A stretch of 64,000 nt of DNA. It comes from Diphasiastrum complanatum (Eukaryota; Streptophyta; Lycopodiopsida; Lycopodiales; Lycopodiaceae). Location of the stretch: NCBI GenBank assembly GCA_029204225.1, contig CM055107.1, positions 24,821,391 to 24,885,390 on the forward strand, in the 5' to 3' direction. The position numbers and the translations under genes were made by a program. The notes under the pieces are model-generated. The model did no database searches, was not told the DNA's origin, and saw nothing but the letters and a program-made list of their open reading frames with translations. Below are positions 42,668 through 54,261 of the stretch, one piece after another; positions within the stretch are counted from its first letter, which is position 1, and the number at the start of each line of letters is the position of its first letter.

Positions 42668-43803
42668 ATACTAAAATGTGAACACTCTGATCGTGATGTG
42701 ATGCATACTAATCGTAAAACTGTGAATACTGATCCTGAAACTGTGACTACTATCGTGAAACTATGAATATTGATCGTGAAACTGTGAATATTGATCATGA
42801 AGCTATGAATATTGATCGTGAAACTTTGAATATCGATTGTGAAACACAGAATACTTTGATTGTGAAATATGTTTAATAGTGCAATTGTGAATAAAAAATG
42901 TCAACTTTTCTAAATACTGAAATTGGGAATATTCCACATGAGTCCAGTAGATTTGTGTACTTGGATCATATATGTATGACTATTTTGTTAATCATATAAA
43001 GTGTCTTTCATTAGTCTTTGATTGCATCAGTCCCTCGATATATCCCTCAAAAAAAACTCTTTCTGAATGACACAAAAATACTCTAGGGATTCCTCGGGGC
43101 CCAATGCAAATTTCGAGGGTTTATTGTCAAGGGATACATCGTTGGATATACTAGCGTAAAAGGACTTATTTATTTTTATTTTTGCTTCAAAAAGCCTCGA
43201 TGTTAGGGCCCGAAATGTTCCAAAATGTTGTAGTGGACCAACTAATTGATTTAGAAAATGAATGTTACGGATACATCTTCATTTGAAATATGTATAGTGC
43301 TTAATCGAGAGGACAATGTAGAAAAGAATTGTCTCATGTCTTTTGTATGTAGACAATCATTGAGATATGAAAGAAGGCTCCATAAAATAAAAAAATTTCA
43401 ATATTATTTTCTTGGGTATCCATTCTTTTACTATGTTGATCATTAGTTTTGAAGTAGTTGCTAAACAAACCAAGTTTATCACGAAGGATTGTGAGATGGA
43501 TACTTCTATTGCAAGAAATTACTCTCTTTAGAAGCTAATTTGGTGGATGCATTTCCCAATGAATATAATATTGGTGAATCCATTTCCCGATGAAGGTAAT
43601 ATTTATAAATTTTGAAGGTTTTGTTATCATGACACCATTGAATAACTACTATGTACATTATTGAGATCATGAAAATTTGACGATGGAAGAAAAAAAAAGT
43701 ATTTCAATATAAGGTTCATTCACGGTGTTCTTTGGAAGATGGGTGTCTTACCATAGGTTTCTATATTATTACCATGATAGAAGGTTTCAATGTTGAGGGT
43801 TTA
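42660..43803. repeat. Dispersed repeat, copy 3: lone hairpin arm plus inverted left segment
   Basis: 42662-42909 is one arm of the hairpin seen at 18159-18665 (GTGAATACT...CAACTTTTC), joined to copia RT exactly as in copy 2. 42916-43803 is the reverse complement of about 17720-16914, with an extra ~80 bp near 42975-43045 not in copy 2. It is cut after GAGGGTTTA by C1 at 43804. Confidence 0.85.
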
Positions 43804-44953
43804 TGTAGCGCATGCATCCCAAAGGGAGCCGGGAACCCCGACTTAGCTTCCCAGCCTTCAACTCTTGTCATCCAGACCCACTTGACATACAAGCAGCCAA
43901 CTCGCCAACAACGATCAGACTTAACCAGCTTGAAGTTCCGAAACCAACATTGAGATCCAACCTGGCGCCATGCCAGATCGGGGGTCCCGATGTGGGTGAC
44001 CTCCCTCCGCGCCAGCCGCCCGACATACATCAAACTTAAACAACTCGAAGCTTCGTTACAAACGAGTAACATCCATTCCAAGCAAGCGGTCTGACTTACA
44101 TCAGACATAACCAACTGAAAGCTTCGTCACGAGCGCTGGAAGCCAACCTGGCGCCACGCCAGACTGGACAGCCATAAACAGGTAACTTCCACCCAAGCAA
44201 GCCCTCCAACTCAGCGGACAGGTTAGAGCCCGTTCCAGAAGAGCTTAACCCATTCACGTTCATGCAATAAACACTCAGAACCACAAGCCGCGACATATAT
44301 GGAGACAACCAGTTCCTAGACCAAATGGTCCCGACAGCATACCGCTGGCGCCACGGAGCGAATGGTCCCGACGACATACTGCTGGCGTCCCGGGATACGA
44401 CCCTCAGCTATGTGCCAAATTAAAAAGTTTGAAGCGGCCTTACAACTGGCGCTTTTACCGAACACTGAAACCCAAAAGTTTGAGAAAAATCCCAATTTAT
44501 TGATAAATCTGAGAAGGTTACATTTCAAGTGTGTGACCAACCCTAGTCTCCGACGCACTAACATGCCAAGGCGAGTACCAGGACAACATTCCAGCAAGGG
44601 AGGCTGAGACTTTGTTGGAGCTCGCCCTGAGTCGCAACCCGCACTACCCTATATTATTTGTGGGATTCGGCACCCCCCCTCTCATACCAAGTACTATACC
44701 CAGGCTGGTAAAGCACGTTTTCTCTCGTTACAATTTTCTCTCTCTAGACAGTCATTTTCTCTCTCTAGAATTTATTGATCCCCAGGCTTCCTTTAATTAT
44801 GCCTAGATCGTGTGAGGTGATTGCACATCGATCTGAGCTCTCTGGGGCACCGGCGCTGTTGGCGTCGGGAGCAACAGGGGCGCTGCTAGCGCCGAAGACA
44901 ATGCTGACATCGATGACGCCAGAAGTAAAGCTTGTAAAGGTAGCTTTACAACA
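43804..44953 (-). repeat. LTR of C1 (3' LTR in element orientation)
   Basis: 1150 bp; plus-strand edges TGTAGCGC and TTTACAACA. Followed by the complement of a polypurine tract (AAAGGTGGGGTGGA, 44954-44967). Homologous to 61670-62914. Confidence 0.9.
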
Positions 44954-45398
44954 TCCAACCCACCTTTATAAAATTTGATGTCCTCATTAGATGTCAGATT
45001 AAAGTAAAGGTGTCTCCCAATTGAAATAAATATACATTTGAGCTACTTGGCAAAGTACTCAATTTACTGGCCACTTTTTATTGAGCTGGCACACCACAAG
45101 TCGGAGGCTCAACTCTTTGTATTGAAAATTACATAACTTGAAAATATATCTTTGTCTGGGAGAAACGTAGATTTTATATCGCTTACGTAAAACCCAAGAA
45201 CCTTATTAACTGGTGATAGAGGCCTTTCTATGAAATGTTCGCCCCTGTCGCTTCTGACTTTTGACATTGGAACTCCTTTGAGCTCCTGATTTGTCTTTGA
45301 TGCACTTTGTGTTGAGCTCTCTAAGCTCCAAATTAAATCAATTCCGCACAGGTTTCAGGGCTCCCTGAGCCAAAGGATTGATCGTTTGATTGCCCACT

Positions 45399-45590
45399 TT
45401 ATGGTCCACTCCGTGTCTTGTTGCTTTTGCACCTTGATTTCTCTCCTTGTCCCAGCCTGATCTTGATACTTTTCATTTTTGGCTCTTTGAGGTAGGCAAA
45501 GATTGAGTACTCCGCAATGCACCTCTCACTTAGCTTGAAGTAGCTCTTTGAATCAATCCAAATGTAACCATTGACCTCGTGGAGAGCCAA
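45399..45590 (-). CDS. Conserved small reading frame of the C family (C1 copy)
   Basis: 63 codons: HEVNGYIWIDSKSYFKLSER and AEYSIFAYLKEPKMKSIKIR. Nearly the same protein occurs in C2 (55984-56175) and C3 (63368-63559). In C2 the frame can be traced upstream past one stop (CDPLAFHEVNGYIW preceded by KVKFCATDMVFQTNAKR). A second, diverged copy of the same ~75-residue block lies before it, suggesting a tandem-repeat protein, possibly host-derived. I recognise no family. Whether it is translated is unknown. Retained open frame in three copies is the main support, but recent common ancestry could explain that. Confidence 0.45.
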   Translation of the reverse strand: MALHEVNGYIWIDSKSYFKLSERCIAEYSIFAYLKEPKMKSIKIRLGQGEKSRCKSNKTRSGP

Positions 45591-46121
45591 AGGGTCGCAC
45601 CAGTTTGATCCGCATACGAACTATCTTTTTGCATTTGTCTGAAACACCATGTCCGTCGCGCAAAACTTGACTTTCACAATTCCATCACTGGTTAGTTGCC
45701 TCACATTCAAAACAAGAAGTGTACATCGAGCTTGGCTTCAAGTAACTCTCTTTGAATCAAACACATGCACCCAGAGTTTGCACTAGTCCGATCTCAACAC
45801 GAACTACATGTAACACAAGCCAGCATACTCATATGTTTCCTCATCATTGCTGGTCCAAAGAAAGCCTATAACAAGCTTTCCTTTCCACAACAAAAACTTG
45901 TCAACTTATTAGGTCCAAAGTTCGCCAGTCTCCTCGTGTGAGTATGGCTAGGTCACCTTGAATTTGCCCCCGTTTTGATCAACTTTCATTCAAAATTTTC
46001 CCCAAGAGAGAGGTGTGTGTGATAGTCCCCCCTCCACTTATAAAATCAGCTGATCAGACTTAGAGTAGAGTTCTTTGGACAAAAAGCCTTTCCAACAATT
46101 TGCTTCCCATCTACTAGCATT

Positions 46122-46286
46122 ATGGCTCGATCCAACTTGTTTCCAATCTCTGAAGAGGATCCTAGTTTTTTTCCCTTTGAGGAAAAACCCAACAAATACT
46201 GGATATCACCCATGCTCAGTGAGTTTCAGTTCCGAAGGTGGCCGTCCCAAATGAAAACCAACTACTCCATAGAAGATCTCCCCTGA
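46122..46286 (+). CDS. Small plus-strand frame in C1, antisense to the element, with TATA box
   Basis: 54 codons from ATG at 46122: MARSNLFPISEEDPSFFPFE, ending in SIEDLP and TGA. TTATAAAATC at about 46039 lies about 80 bp upstream, a good spacing for a plant core promoter. In C2 the equivalent frame (56788 on) has a TGA after EEKPN and CTTAATAAAT replaces the TATA word, so only C1 is open. Likely a fragment of a captured gene. No family recognised. Confidence 0.4.
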   Translation: MARSNLFPISEEDPSFFPFEEKPNKYWISPMLSEFQFRRWPSQMKTNYSIEDLP

Positions 46287-46733
46287 AATTGCCCTTTCCA
46301 CCTTTTGACTTTCTGCTTGCGTCTAGTGGGCATTGTTGCAAGTGAAACTAACCCAAGAAACAGGCTAGCCATGCATCCTTTGCAAACATTGAGTCATTTC
46401 GTTGCCGTTCTCGTGCAAGTACTTGAACTGCAGATCCGCCCCACAGAATCTGTAGTCCTCTTTGTTTGATGGTATCAGCCTTCAAAAGAAAGGTTCCTTC
46501 TCGAGCCATCAGCTCCTTGTATCACAAGCAATCATGCAAACTAGGCAAAGCACGAGTACTAAGACTCACCACGAATACATACAAGCAAGACACTCAGGCA
46601 GGTTTACTAACAGATAACAAAGACAAGGTCCCCCTTTGAGATATTCCTGCCAAAGGACCTTTGCCTGGCCGCGCCCATACGGATCGATCACAGAATCAGC
46701 CCACAGAGAACACTCCTCCAACTATCCATGTTT

Positions 46734-47060
46734 TCACCATTAAGCAGCACATTGCCTTAGTCACGTCCCCACCAAATTTGGTCGATAGCCCTTATAGCTA
46801 AATGAACGACAACTATCCTTGAATATACCACCCCCATGGACGCACTTGTGCTTTCACCATTAGGCAGCACATTGCCTCAATAACACCCCCACCAAATCTA
46901 GTCGATAGCCCTTATAACTAAACGATAGGCAGCATACCACCCCAATCGTGGACGTACCCGTGCTTTCACCGTTAGGCAGCACATTGCCTCAGTAATGCCC
47001 CCACCAAATTTGGTCGATAGCCCTTATAGCTAAACGAATGGTGGGTATCGTGAATATGTC
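46734..47060. repeat. Leader tandem repeats of C1
   Basis: About three ~110-120-bp units with GTGCTTTCACC..TTAGGCAGCACATTGCC and GGTCGATAGCCCTTATAGCTAAA. C2 has more units (57385-58140). Confidence 0.85.
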
Positions 47061-47325
47061 ACCCCGCACCCCACAAGGCACAGACCGTGGTTATACCAAC
47101 CTTATGGCAGCACACTGCCTCATCTGTCCTACGTGCAGACGGCGCTAGGCTCGAACCACGGCAACTGACCGTGCTTACACCTCAAGGGCAGCACCTTGAC
47201 TCATCAAGCCCCCGTTTTGTTGACCACCCCGACTGTGGACGCACCCGTGCTTACACTATGGGCAGCACCTTGCACAACAGTTATCCTTATGAACCCCAAA
47301 CAATGGCCATCCCCGTGAGAATCCA

Positions 47326-48063
47326 ACCTGGCGCCATGCCAGATCGGGGGTCCCGATGTGGGTGACTTCCCTCCAAGCAAGCCGCCCGACGTACATCAAA
47401 GTTAACCAATTCGAAGCTTCGTTACAAACGAGTAACATCCATTCCAAGCAAGCGGTCTGACTTACATCAGACTTAACCAACTGAAAGCTTCGCCACGAGC
47501 GCTGGAAGCCAACGTGGCGCCACGCCAGACTGGACAGCCATAAACATGTAACTTCCACCCAAGCAAGCCATCCAACTCAGCCGACAGGGTAGAGCTCGTT
47601 CCCCAAGAGTTTAACCCATTCACGTTCATGCAAGGAACACTCAGAACCACAAGCCGCGACATATATGGAGACAACCATTTCCCGAAGCAAATGGTCCTGA
47701 CAGCATACCGCTGGCGCCACGGACCGAATGGTCCCGACGGCATACCGTTGGCGTCTCGGGATACGACCCTCATCTATGAGCCAACTTAAAAATTTTGAAG
47801 CGGCCTTACAACCGGCGGTTTTACCGAACATTCAAACCCAGAAGGTAATCAGAGTCAGTTTGAGAAAAATCCCACTTTATTGATAAATCTGGGAATGTTA
47901 CATTTCAAGTGTGTGACCGACTCTAGTGTCCGGGGCGCTAGCATGCCAAGGCGAGAACCATGACAACATTCCAGCAAGGGAGGTTGCGACTTGGTTGGAG
48001 CTCGTCTTGAGTCGCAACCCGCACTCCCCTATAGTATTGGTGGGATTCTGCACCCCCGCTTCC
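47326..48063 (-). repeat. Partial LTR of C1 (5' LTR in element orientation)
   Basis: Lacks its first ~150 bp because of the deletion at 47325 and is cut at 48063 (CTGCACCCCCGCTTCC) by the TGTAGCGC edge of C2. The rest should resume beyond the right end of the window. Confidence 0.85.
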
Positions 48064-48905
48064 TGTAGCGCAGGCATCCCAAAGGGAGCCGGGAACCACG
48101 ACTTAGCTTCCCAGCCTTCAACTCTTGCCATCCAAACCACTTGACATACAAGCAGCCAACTCGCCAACAACGATTAGACTTAACCAAATTGAAGTTCCGC
48201 AAACCAACATTGAGATCCAACCTGGCGCCATGCCAGATCGGGGGTCCCGATGTGGGTGACTTCCCTCCAAGCAAGCCGCCCGACATACATCAAACTTAAC
48301 CAACTCGAAGCTTCGTTACAAACGAGTAACATCCATTCCAAGCAAGCGGTCCGACTTACATCAGACTTAACCAACTGAAAGCTTCGTCACGCCAGACTGG
48401 AGAGCCATAAACAGGTAACATCCACCCAAGCAAGCATCCAACTCAGCCGACAGGTTAGAGCCCGTTCCCCAAGAGCTTAACCCATTCACGTTCATGCAAG
48501 GAACACTCAGAACCACAAGCCGCGACAGATATGGAAACAACCAGTTCCTGGACCAAATGGTCCCGACAGCATACCGCTGGTGCCACGGACCGAATGGTCC
48601 CGACAGCATACCGCTGGCGTCCCGGGATACGACCCTCAACTATGTGCCAAGTTAAAAATTTTGAAAGTGGCCTTACAACTGGCGCTTTTACCAAACAATG
48701 AAACCGAGAAGGAAATCAGAGTCAGTTTGAGAAAATTCCCACTTTATTGATAAATATGAGAAGGTTACATTTCAAGTGTGTGACCAACCCTAGTCTCCGG
48801 GGCGCTAGCATGCCAAGGAGAGAGCCATGACAACATTCCAGCAAGGGAGGCTGAGACTTGGTTGGAGCTCGCCCTGAGTCGCAACCCGCACTCCCCTATA
48901 GTATT
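48064..48905 (-). repeat. LTR of C2, first part
   Basis: Begins TGTAGCGC at 48064 and is interrupted after GTATT (48901-48905) by Gyp-A. It resumes at 55185. Confidence 0.9.
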
Positions 48906-49823
48906 TGTTGCGCCGGCGCCTCAAAGGGCGCTGGGACTTGAGCGGTTTCCCCAACACGCGCTTAAGTCTAACATTCATCCATCATGCACTTACGTAAAAG
49001 CCAACTCAGAATCGTAACAAGCTTAACCATTCAGACTTAAGAAAACTGGAATCCCAACCAACCCGAAAGCCAACTCAGAATCCGTCCCCAAAAGGTAACC
49101 AAAGGCAAAGACAAGCCACACATGAAACCCAAGGCATAGTGGTCGCCAAACTGACCAATTGGCATAGCGGCAAGCCCCATGTCGATGACAGGGACCCTTA
49201 GGCGCCAGCGACGCAAAAAGGTTGTAGTAAGGGTCCTTCCACTTGGACCAGTCCCGGAGGCGAAACCGAAATGGTAATCATCCCCAAGGATCAACTTTAT
49301 TAGATTTGGAAGAGGTTACATTCATACATAGACTGACCGGTCTCGGGGCCACCAACACGTGCTGGGCATTGTGCCTGGCTCGTGCTGGTAGAGGGAGCTG
49401 AGACCTGGCGACTGGATTCCTGGCGCTGGTTGAGCTGCCCAAGTTTCTGTCTGCCGGACTCCCCCTATAGTTCTGCTGTGATTCGGCGCACCCCCTCTGT
49501 TCTGAAACATAGTGCTTTCTGGTAAAGCACGCTTTTTGGGACTTAGTTTTTATTTTGCTGATTAAGCCTGGCAAGCCTGGCAGAATCAGTCTGGCTCCCG
49601 AACATGGGTCCCGGGAGCCGTTCCGGTGGCAGAATCAACTTGCTTCCTGACTAGGCCATGACTCGAGCTCCAGAGCTAGCTCATGACTTGTGACTACTTG
49701 ACCGGCTCACCACAGGTCGGAGGCTCAGTCCTTGACGTTCTAACTTGCTCTGGGACTTTAGGGAGTGTCACCCCTTAGAGTCTTACAGGGCACGTTGGGT
49801 GCACCTGAGTCAGCTTTACAACA
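48906..49823 (-). repeat. 3' LTR of Gyp-A
   Basis: 918 bp, element-sense TGTTGTAAAG...GCAACA. It contains, element-sense, CTAATAAAGTTG (complement near 49293-49310), a plausible polyadenylation signal. Confidence 0.95.
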
Positions 49824-50064
49824 TCCTCCCCTCGTTTGAAAAAGCTGATGTCCTCATCAGGGCCAAACTAGACCTAGGACGTATGGCACGGGCTTAATTC
49901 ACCGGCCTTAGCAACTTTGAATTACAAAATACATTGGCAGTAGCACAGGAAAAGTGTAGATAAAGTTCACTTACGTAAAACCTGTGTAAAGCTGCAAGTG
50001 ATTTATTGGCAAACTTAAGAAAAATACCGGAAAGTTCCTTGAACTTCAGAATGGCCATGAATGT
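49824..50064 (-). other. 3' untranslated region and polypurine tract of Gyp-A
   Basis: No frame. The complement of 49824-49833 is GAGGGGAGGA, directly before the 3' LTR in element sense. Confidence 0.8.
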
Positions 50065-53000
50065 TTATGTAAGAGGCATGCCGCCAGGTAGTGCTTTGTG
50101 TGCCGATCTGGGAAAACGGCTATTGCGTTGGTTCTTCTGCAGATAATCTGCTAGTACTTCAGGGGCTCCCTCCTTAAGTTTGTCTTCGTACTCCCAAGAA
50201 GCCTCAATAAGTGGAGCCCGTAGCCACTTCACTAGATATTCACGTTGAACGCCAGTTCGCTTTCTATGTGTCAATATTTGTTCTGGTACAAGCTGCCTCT
50301 TCGTATCATCAAGTGTCGTTGGTGGGTGACGGAGTTCGTGTTGCCGATCAAATCGCTCATCTGGTTTGTACCGTTTGAGTAATGAGATATGAAACACATT
50401 GTGTATATCCAAGCTGGATGGCAACGCTAATCGATAAGCCACTGGGTTGATCTTCTTGGTGACATAATATGGTCCCGCATAAGGTCGAGCAAACTTATGA
50501 GAAAAACCTTTTGGTAGCGCAATGTTCTTTGTGTTCAGCCATACTTGATCACCTTCCTCAAATTCCAGTTCTCGTCGATGTGGGTTTACGTCAGCTGCCA
50601 TACTCCTTTGTGACTGCTCTAAAAACGCCTTCACCTCGGTCAACTTTGTGTGCCACTCATTGATGAATTCCTCCACAGTGGGTACTGGTGTTTCCTGCAC
50701 GCCTGTAAGAAAAGAGCTTGGAACAATCGGTAGCCGACCATTGCTTATCTCGAAGGGTGCCCTTCCAGTAGATCTGTTCACTTGGTTGTTATGTGCAAAC
50801 TCGAGAATATCCAAGTAGTTGACCCAATCGGATTGGTCCCAAGCGACATAATTTCGTAAATATTGTTCAATCTGTCGATTGACTCGCTCCGTTTGCCCAT
50901 CTGTCTGAGGATGATATGCAGTACTGAAATTCAATCCGGTTCCCACGAGGCGAAATAGACAAGTCCAAAACTTTCCGACGAACTTGGTGTCTCGGTCAGA
51001 AATAATCGTTCTAGGCAGGCCGTGGTATTTGAAAACACATTTGAAAAATAACCTTGCCACTTCTTCAGCTGTCACTGAACTTTTAGTTGGTACTAGATGA
51101 ACTTGCTTTGAAAAGCGGTCAACCACCACATAAATTGAGTCGAATCCTTGGCACCGTGGTAGTTGAACAATAAAATCCATGCTCACCGAATCCCATGGGT
51201 ATGCTGGTACCGGTAATGGTTGGAGTAGTCCAGCCGGAGCTAGCGGTTCCTCCTTCACTTGTTGACATGTCGGGCATGTTTGTACATAAGATTCAACGTC
51301 TGCCCACATACTTGGCCAATAGAAGCCTCTTTTGAGAAGTTCATACATGCGATTCACCCCTGGATGCCCGGCGGCTAGTACGTCATGATGTTCTCGCAAG
51401 ACTTTCTTCCTCAGGTTGATGCTGTCTGGGACATATACTCTGCGTTGTTTATAAACAACCATTTGATCTTTCCAAGTGAAATGTTTATGAGGCTTTCCCA
51501 GCTGGAATTCGATCATTAAGTCCTTCGCCAACGCATCCACACCATAATTCTCTCTGATTTCTTGGAGTAGGTCAGTCACCTGAGTTGTCACTGTTGCCAT
51601 CAAGTGTTCTTGTCTACTTAGTGCGTCCGCCACCACATTGTTCTTTCCCGCCGTGTGTAAAATGTCTATATTGAATTTTGAGAGAAAGTTTTGCCATCGC
51701 ATTTGCTTTGGCGTGAGCATACCTTGGGATGAGAAGTACTTGAGTGATACATTATCAGTGAACGCCTTAAAGGGTTTTCCTGCCACATAATGTCTCCAAT
51801 GCTCCACTGCTTGGACTACTGCGACCATTTCTTTTTCATGAGTTGGCCATCGTCGCTCTACGTCACTCAATTTCTTTGAAAAATATGCAACAGGTTTTCC
51901 GTCTTGCATCAGCACGGCCCCAATAGCAAAGTTCGACGCATCTGTATGTATTTCAAAAGGTTTGCTAAAGTCCGGTAAGGCAAGGATGGGTTCTTGAGTG
52001 ATCCGTCGTTTTAGTTCCTGGAACGCTGCTTCACATTCCGGTGTCCATGTCATCTTCAGATGAGTCTTGGTCTGCTCCAACAGTGGTGCCACAATTTTGC
52101 TAAATGCCTCAATGAATCTCCTGTAAAAGTTACATAAGCCCACAAAGGATTTGATGCCATGAACAGTTTTAGGTGCTAGCCAATCCAAGATAGCCTTGAT
52201 CTTCTTAGGATCCATTCGAATCCGTCCGTGGCCTATAACATGTCCAAGGAAGTCAACTTCCTCCACTACAAACTCACATTTCTCTCTTTTCGCGAACAAG
52301 CAGTTCCTCCTCAGTCGTTGGAGAACTGTCCTTAAATGTTGAATGTGATCTTTAAGGTTCCGGCTAAATACTAATATGTCATCAATGTACACAATGACAA
52401 ATTCATCCAGGCAGTCTTGAAATATATTGTTCATCAACGTGCAAAAAGTGGCTGGTGCGTTTGTTAGACCGAATGGCATCACTAGGAACTCGTGACTTCC
52501 GTACCGCGTTCGAAACGCCGTTTTGTGCTCATCACCTTTAGCTATTCGAATTTGATGATATCCAGATCTGAGATCTATTCGGCTAAAGTATTTGGCATGT
52601 TTGAGTTGGTCGAATAGGTCATCAATTCTAGGCATGGGGTACTTGTTCTTGATGGTACTCTTGTTAAGCATGCGATAATCCACACACATTCGAAGAGTTT
52701 TGTCTGCCTTTTCCACGAACAACACTGGGGCTCCAAAAGGTGAAGCGCTAGGTCTAATAAAACCTTTGTCTATCAATTCACCGAGTTGTCGTTTCAGTTC
52801 CGCCAACTCTTCTTGTGACATTCTGTAGGGTGCCCGTGAAGTTGGCTCTGTTCCTGGTACCAACTCAATTTTATGGTCCACTGGTCTTCGAGGAGGTAGC
52901 TTAGCTGGGAGTTCCTCCGGGAACACATCGCTAAATTCTTCTAACAGATCTGCCACTTCTTTTGGCAAGTTTTCTTGTCGCACGCTTTTCCCTTCTGGGA

Positions 53001-53547
53001 CTTCTCGACAGATGCAAAGAAAGCACTTTGACCTTTTCCCTTTCGCCATTCTTTTCATCACTAATGCTGCAACCAGATTTTGTTCAATATCGGTATCCTT
53101 AGCATTTCCTCCGGGCAGGGCTTTTGTCACGCAGATTTGTCCCTTATAATCCAAGAGGACCAAGTTTGAGCTCCTACCCAAAACTGCGATACAGTGTTCA
53201 TTTAACCAAGGGAGGCCCAAAATCACATCAAAGGCATCCATCTCTAAAATCACAAAGCTAAGTTTAGCCTTCCATCTTCCAATCTGCACCGGGATGTTCA
53301 ATGTCGCTTTGTCTGCATCTAGTGCTCCCTTCGCTGTTTCTACCTTGAGAGTAGATGTAACATTCCTGGTCGGCAAGCTGAATTGTTCCACTACGCTCCT
53401 TGAGATATAGTTATGTGAAGCTCCGGAGTCGATCATGAAATCTGACTTCCTCCCCGCGATCTTTCCTGATAAGAATAACAATCTTGAACCAATCTTGGGG
53501 GTTGCCCCATGGAAGTTCCTTTCCATACTTGTGCGTCGTCCACTCAT
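50065..53547 (-). CDS. pol: Gyp-A Pol polyprotein (protease-RT-RNase H-integrase-chromodomain)
   Basis: 1160 codons, fully open. Retropepsin: DSGAS with catalytic Asp40, and [10 protein letters not shown] at 105-114. [10 protein letters not shown] (288-295), [12 protein letters not shown] (357-368), active site YIDD (387-390). RNase H: HTDAS (Asp536), FTDN (Asp598), DALSR (641-645). Integrase: zinc finger with His721, His727, Cys758, Cys761; catalytic triad Asp791, Asp851, Glu887 (35 residues between the last two). The C-terminal domain has FHISLLKRY, then a chromodomain (about 1085-1138: [17 protein letters not shown]) that in chromoviruses directs integration to particular chromatin. All catalytic residues I can check are present. 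The ATG at 53547 is the first in frame, 37 codons before the protease motif, with no gag in front. Pol might therefore be translated directly, unlike the usual Gag-Pol fusion. Confidence 0.95.
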   Translation of the reverse strand: MSGRRTSMERNFHGATPKIGSRLLFLSGKIAGRKSDFMIDSGASHNYISRSVVEQFSLPTRNVTSTLKVETAKGALDADKATLNIPVQIGRWKAKLSFVILEMDAFDVILGLPWLNEHCIAVLGRSSNLVLLDYKGQICVTKALPGGNAKDTDIEQNLVAALVMKRMAKGKRSKCFLCICREVPEGKSVRQENLPKEVADLLEEFSDVFPEELPAKLPPRRPVDHKIELVPGTEPTSRAPYRMSQEELAELKRQLGELIDKGFIRPSASPFGAPVLFVEKADKTLRMCVDYRMLNKSTIKNKYPMPRIDDLFDQLKHAKYFSRIDLRSGYHQIRIAKGDEHKTAFRTRYGSHEFLVMPFGLTNAPATFCTLMNNIFQDCLDEFVIVYIDDILVFSRNLKDHIQHLRTVLQRLRRNCLFAKREKCEFVVEEVDFLGHVIGHGRIRMDPKKIKAILDWLAPKTVHGIKSFVGLCNFYRRFIEAFSKIVAPLLEQTKTHLKMTWTPECEAAFQELKRRITQEPILALPDFSKPFEIHTDASNFAIGAVLMQDGKPVAYFSKKLSDVERRWPTHEKEMVAVVQAVEHWRHYVAGKPFKAFTDNVSLKYFSSQGMLTPKQMRWQNFLSKFNIDILHTAGKNNVVADALSRQEHLMATVTTQVTDLLQEIRENYGVDALAKDLMIEFQLGKPHKHFTWKDQMVVYKQRRVYVPDSINLRKKVLREHHDVLAAGHPGVNRMYELLKRGFYWPSMWADVESYVQTCPTCQQVKEEPLAPAGLLQPLPVPAYPWDSVSMDFIVQLPRCQGFDSIYVVVDRFSKQVHLVPTKSSVTAEEVARLFFKCVFKYHGLPRTIISDRDTKFVGKFWTCLFRLVGTGLNFSTAYHPQTDGQTERVNRQIEQYLRNYVAWDQSDWVNYLDILEFAHNNQVNRSTGRAPFEISNGRLPIVPSSFLTGVQETPVPTVEEFINEWHTKLTEVKAFLEQSQRSMAADVNPHRRELEFEEGDQVWLNTKNIALPKGFSHKFARPYAGPYYVTKKINPVAYRLALPSSLDIHNVFHISLLKRYKPDERFDRQHELRHPPTTLDDTKRQLVPEQILTHRKRTGVQREYLVKWLRAPLIEASWEYEDKLKEGAPEVLADYLQKNQRNSRFPRSAHKALPGGMPLT

Positions 53548-54247
53548 AAATGTAAGCTCCTCTCACAACTCCCAACTAGATCAGATCACCTGGATCAAAA
53601 GAAGTAGTCAGGGATAATTCAGGTCCAGGCAAGCACACCACAAACGAACATACCAACCAAAGCTAAACAGAGGATCCCTCTCAAGTCACATTCCCCTTGA
53701 GACCGGACGTAGGATCTTTGCCTAGCCGCGCCCACACAAATCTATCACAGAATTAGCCCACGGGGAAACATCCATCCAACCATCCGTGCTTTCACCATTA
53801 AGCAGCACATTGCCTCAGTCACGCCCCACCACTTTTTGGTCGATAGCCCTTATAGCTAAACGATCGGCAGCTATCCCGCACCGGCAGCTAACCACCCGTG
53901 CTTTACACCCGAATTCGAGCAGCATCTCTGTATCAATGGTTAACCCGTACAGTTCGAATATGTCGCCCCGCACCCACAAGGTACAGACCGTGCTTTCACC
54001 TACCTAGGCAGCACTTTGCCTCATCCGTCCCACGTGCAGACAGCGCCAGGCCCGAACCGCGAGAACTGACCGTGCTTACACCTCGAGGGCAGCACTTTGA
54101 CTCATCAAGTCCCCCGTTCTGCCGACCACCCCGACCGTGGACGCACCCGTGCTTACACTGTGGGCAGCACCTTGCGCAACGGTTGTCCTGACAAATCCCA
54201 AAAACGTGGCCATCCCTGTGAGACTTGCGTAGCTGACCGGCTAGTCG
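53548..54247 (-). promoter_or_regulatory. Leader of Gyp-A with five GTGCT...AGCAC hairpins
   Basis: Stem-loops at 53786-53808, 53898-53925 (last base of stem changed), 53990-54014, 54072-54095 and 54149-54170 have 5-bp arms GTGCT/AGCAC around a 12-18-nt loop, in a shared context (CCGTGCTT.CACC...GGCAGCAC.TTGCCTCA). Similar units are in the leaders of Gyp-B, C1 and C2. Near the pol start, element-sense CCAGGTGATC matches CTCAGGTGATG in the Gyp-B leader, where homology to Gyp-B ends. Gag should lie here and does not. Confidence 0.75.
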
Positions 54248-54260
54248 GCTCTGATACCAC
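54248..54260 (-). other. Primer-binding site of Gyp-A
   Basis: Element-sense GTGGTATCAGAGC, two bases after the LTR, complementary to initiator tRNA-Met. Confidence 0.92.
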
Positions 54261-54261
54261 A

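Larger units (their letters stand above)
44954..47325 (-). mobile_element. Interior of C1, non-autonomous gypsy-like element
   Basis: 2.4 kb without protease, RT, integrase or gag. It contains a conserved small frame (45399-45590, minus), a plus-strand frame with TATA box (46040-46286), and leader repeats with GTGCT...AGCAC hairpins (46740-47280). At 47325 it jumps from leader sequence (CCCCGTGAGA) into the middle of the LTR (ATCCAACCTGGCGCC). A deletion with short GAGA/GAGAT microhomology therefore removed the primer site and LTR edge that C2 retains at 58380-58412. Confidence 0.8.

Noticed and set aside
43761-44597. Several 90-117-codon minus-strand frames (also at 47256-48694, 58227-58759, 61620-62244)
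   Set aside because: All lie inside C-family LTRs and recur wherever that LTR occurs. The frames change with small indels between copies, so they are not conserved proteins.
49037-49574. 85- and 98-codon frames in the Gyp-A and Gyp-B LTRs
   Set aside because: Present identically in each LTR copy because the LTRs are near-identical; no domain and no coding signature.
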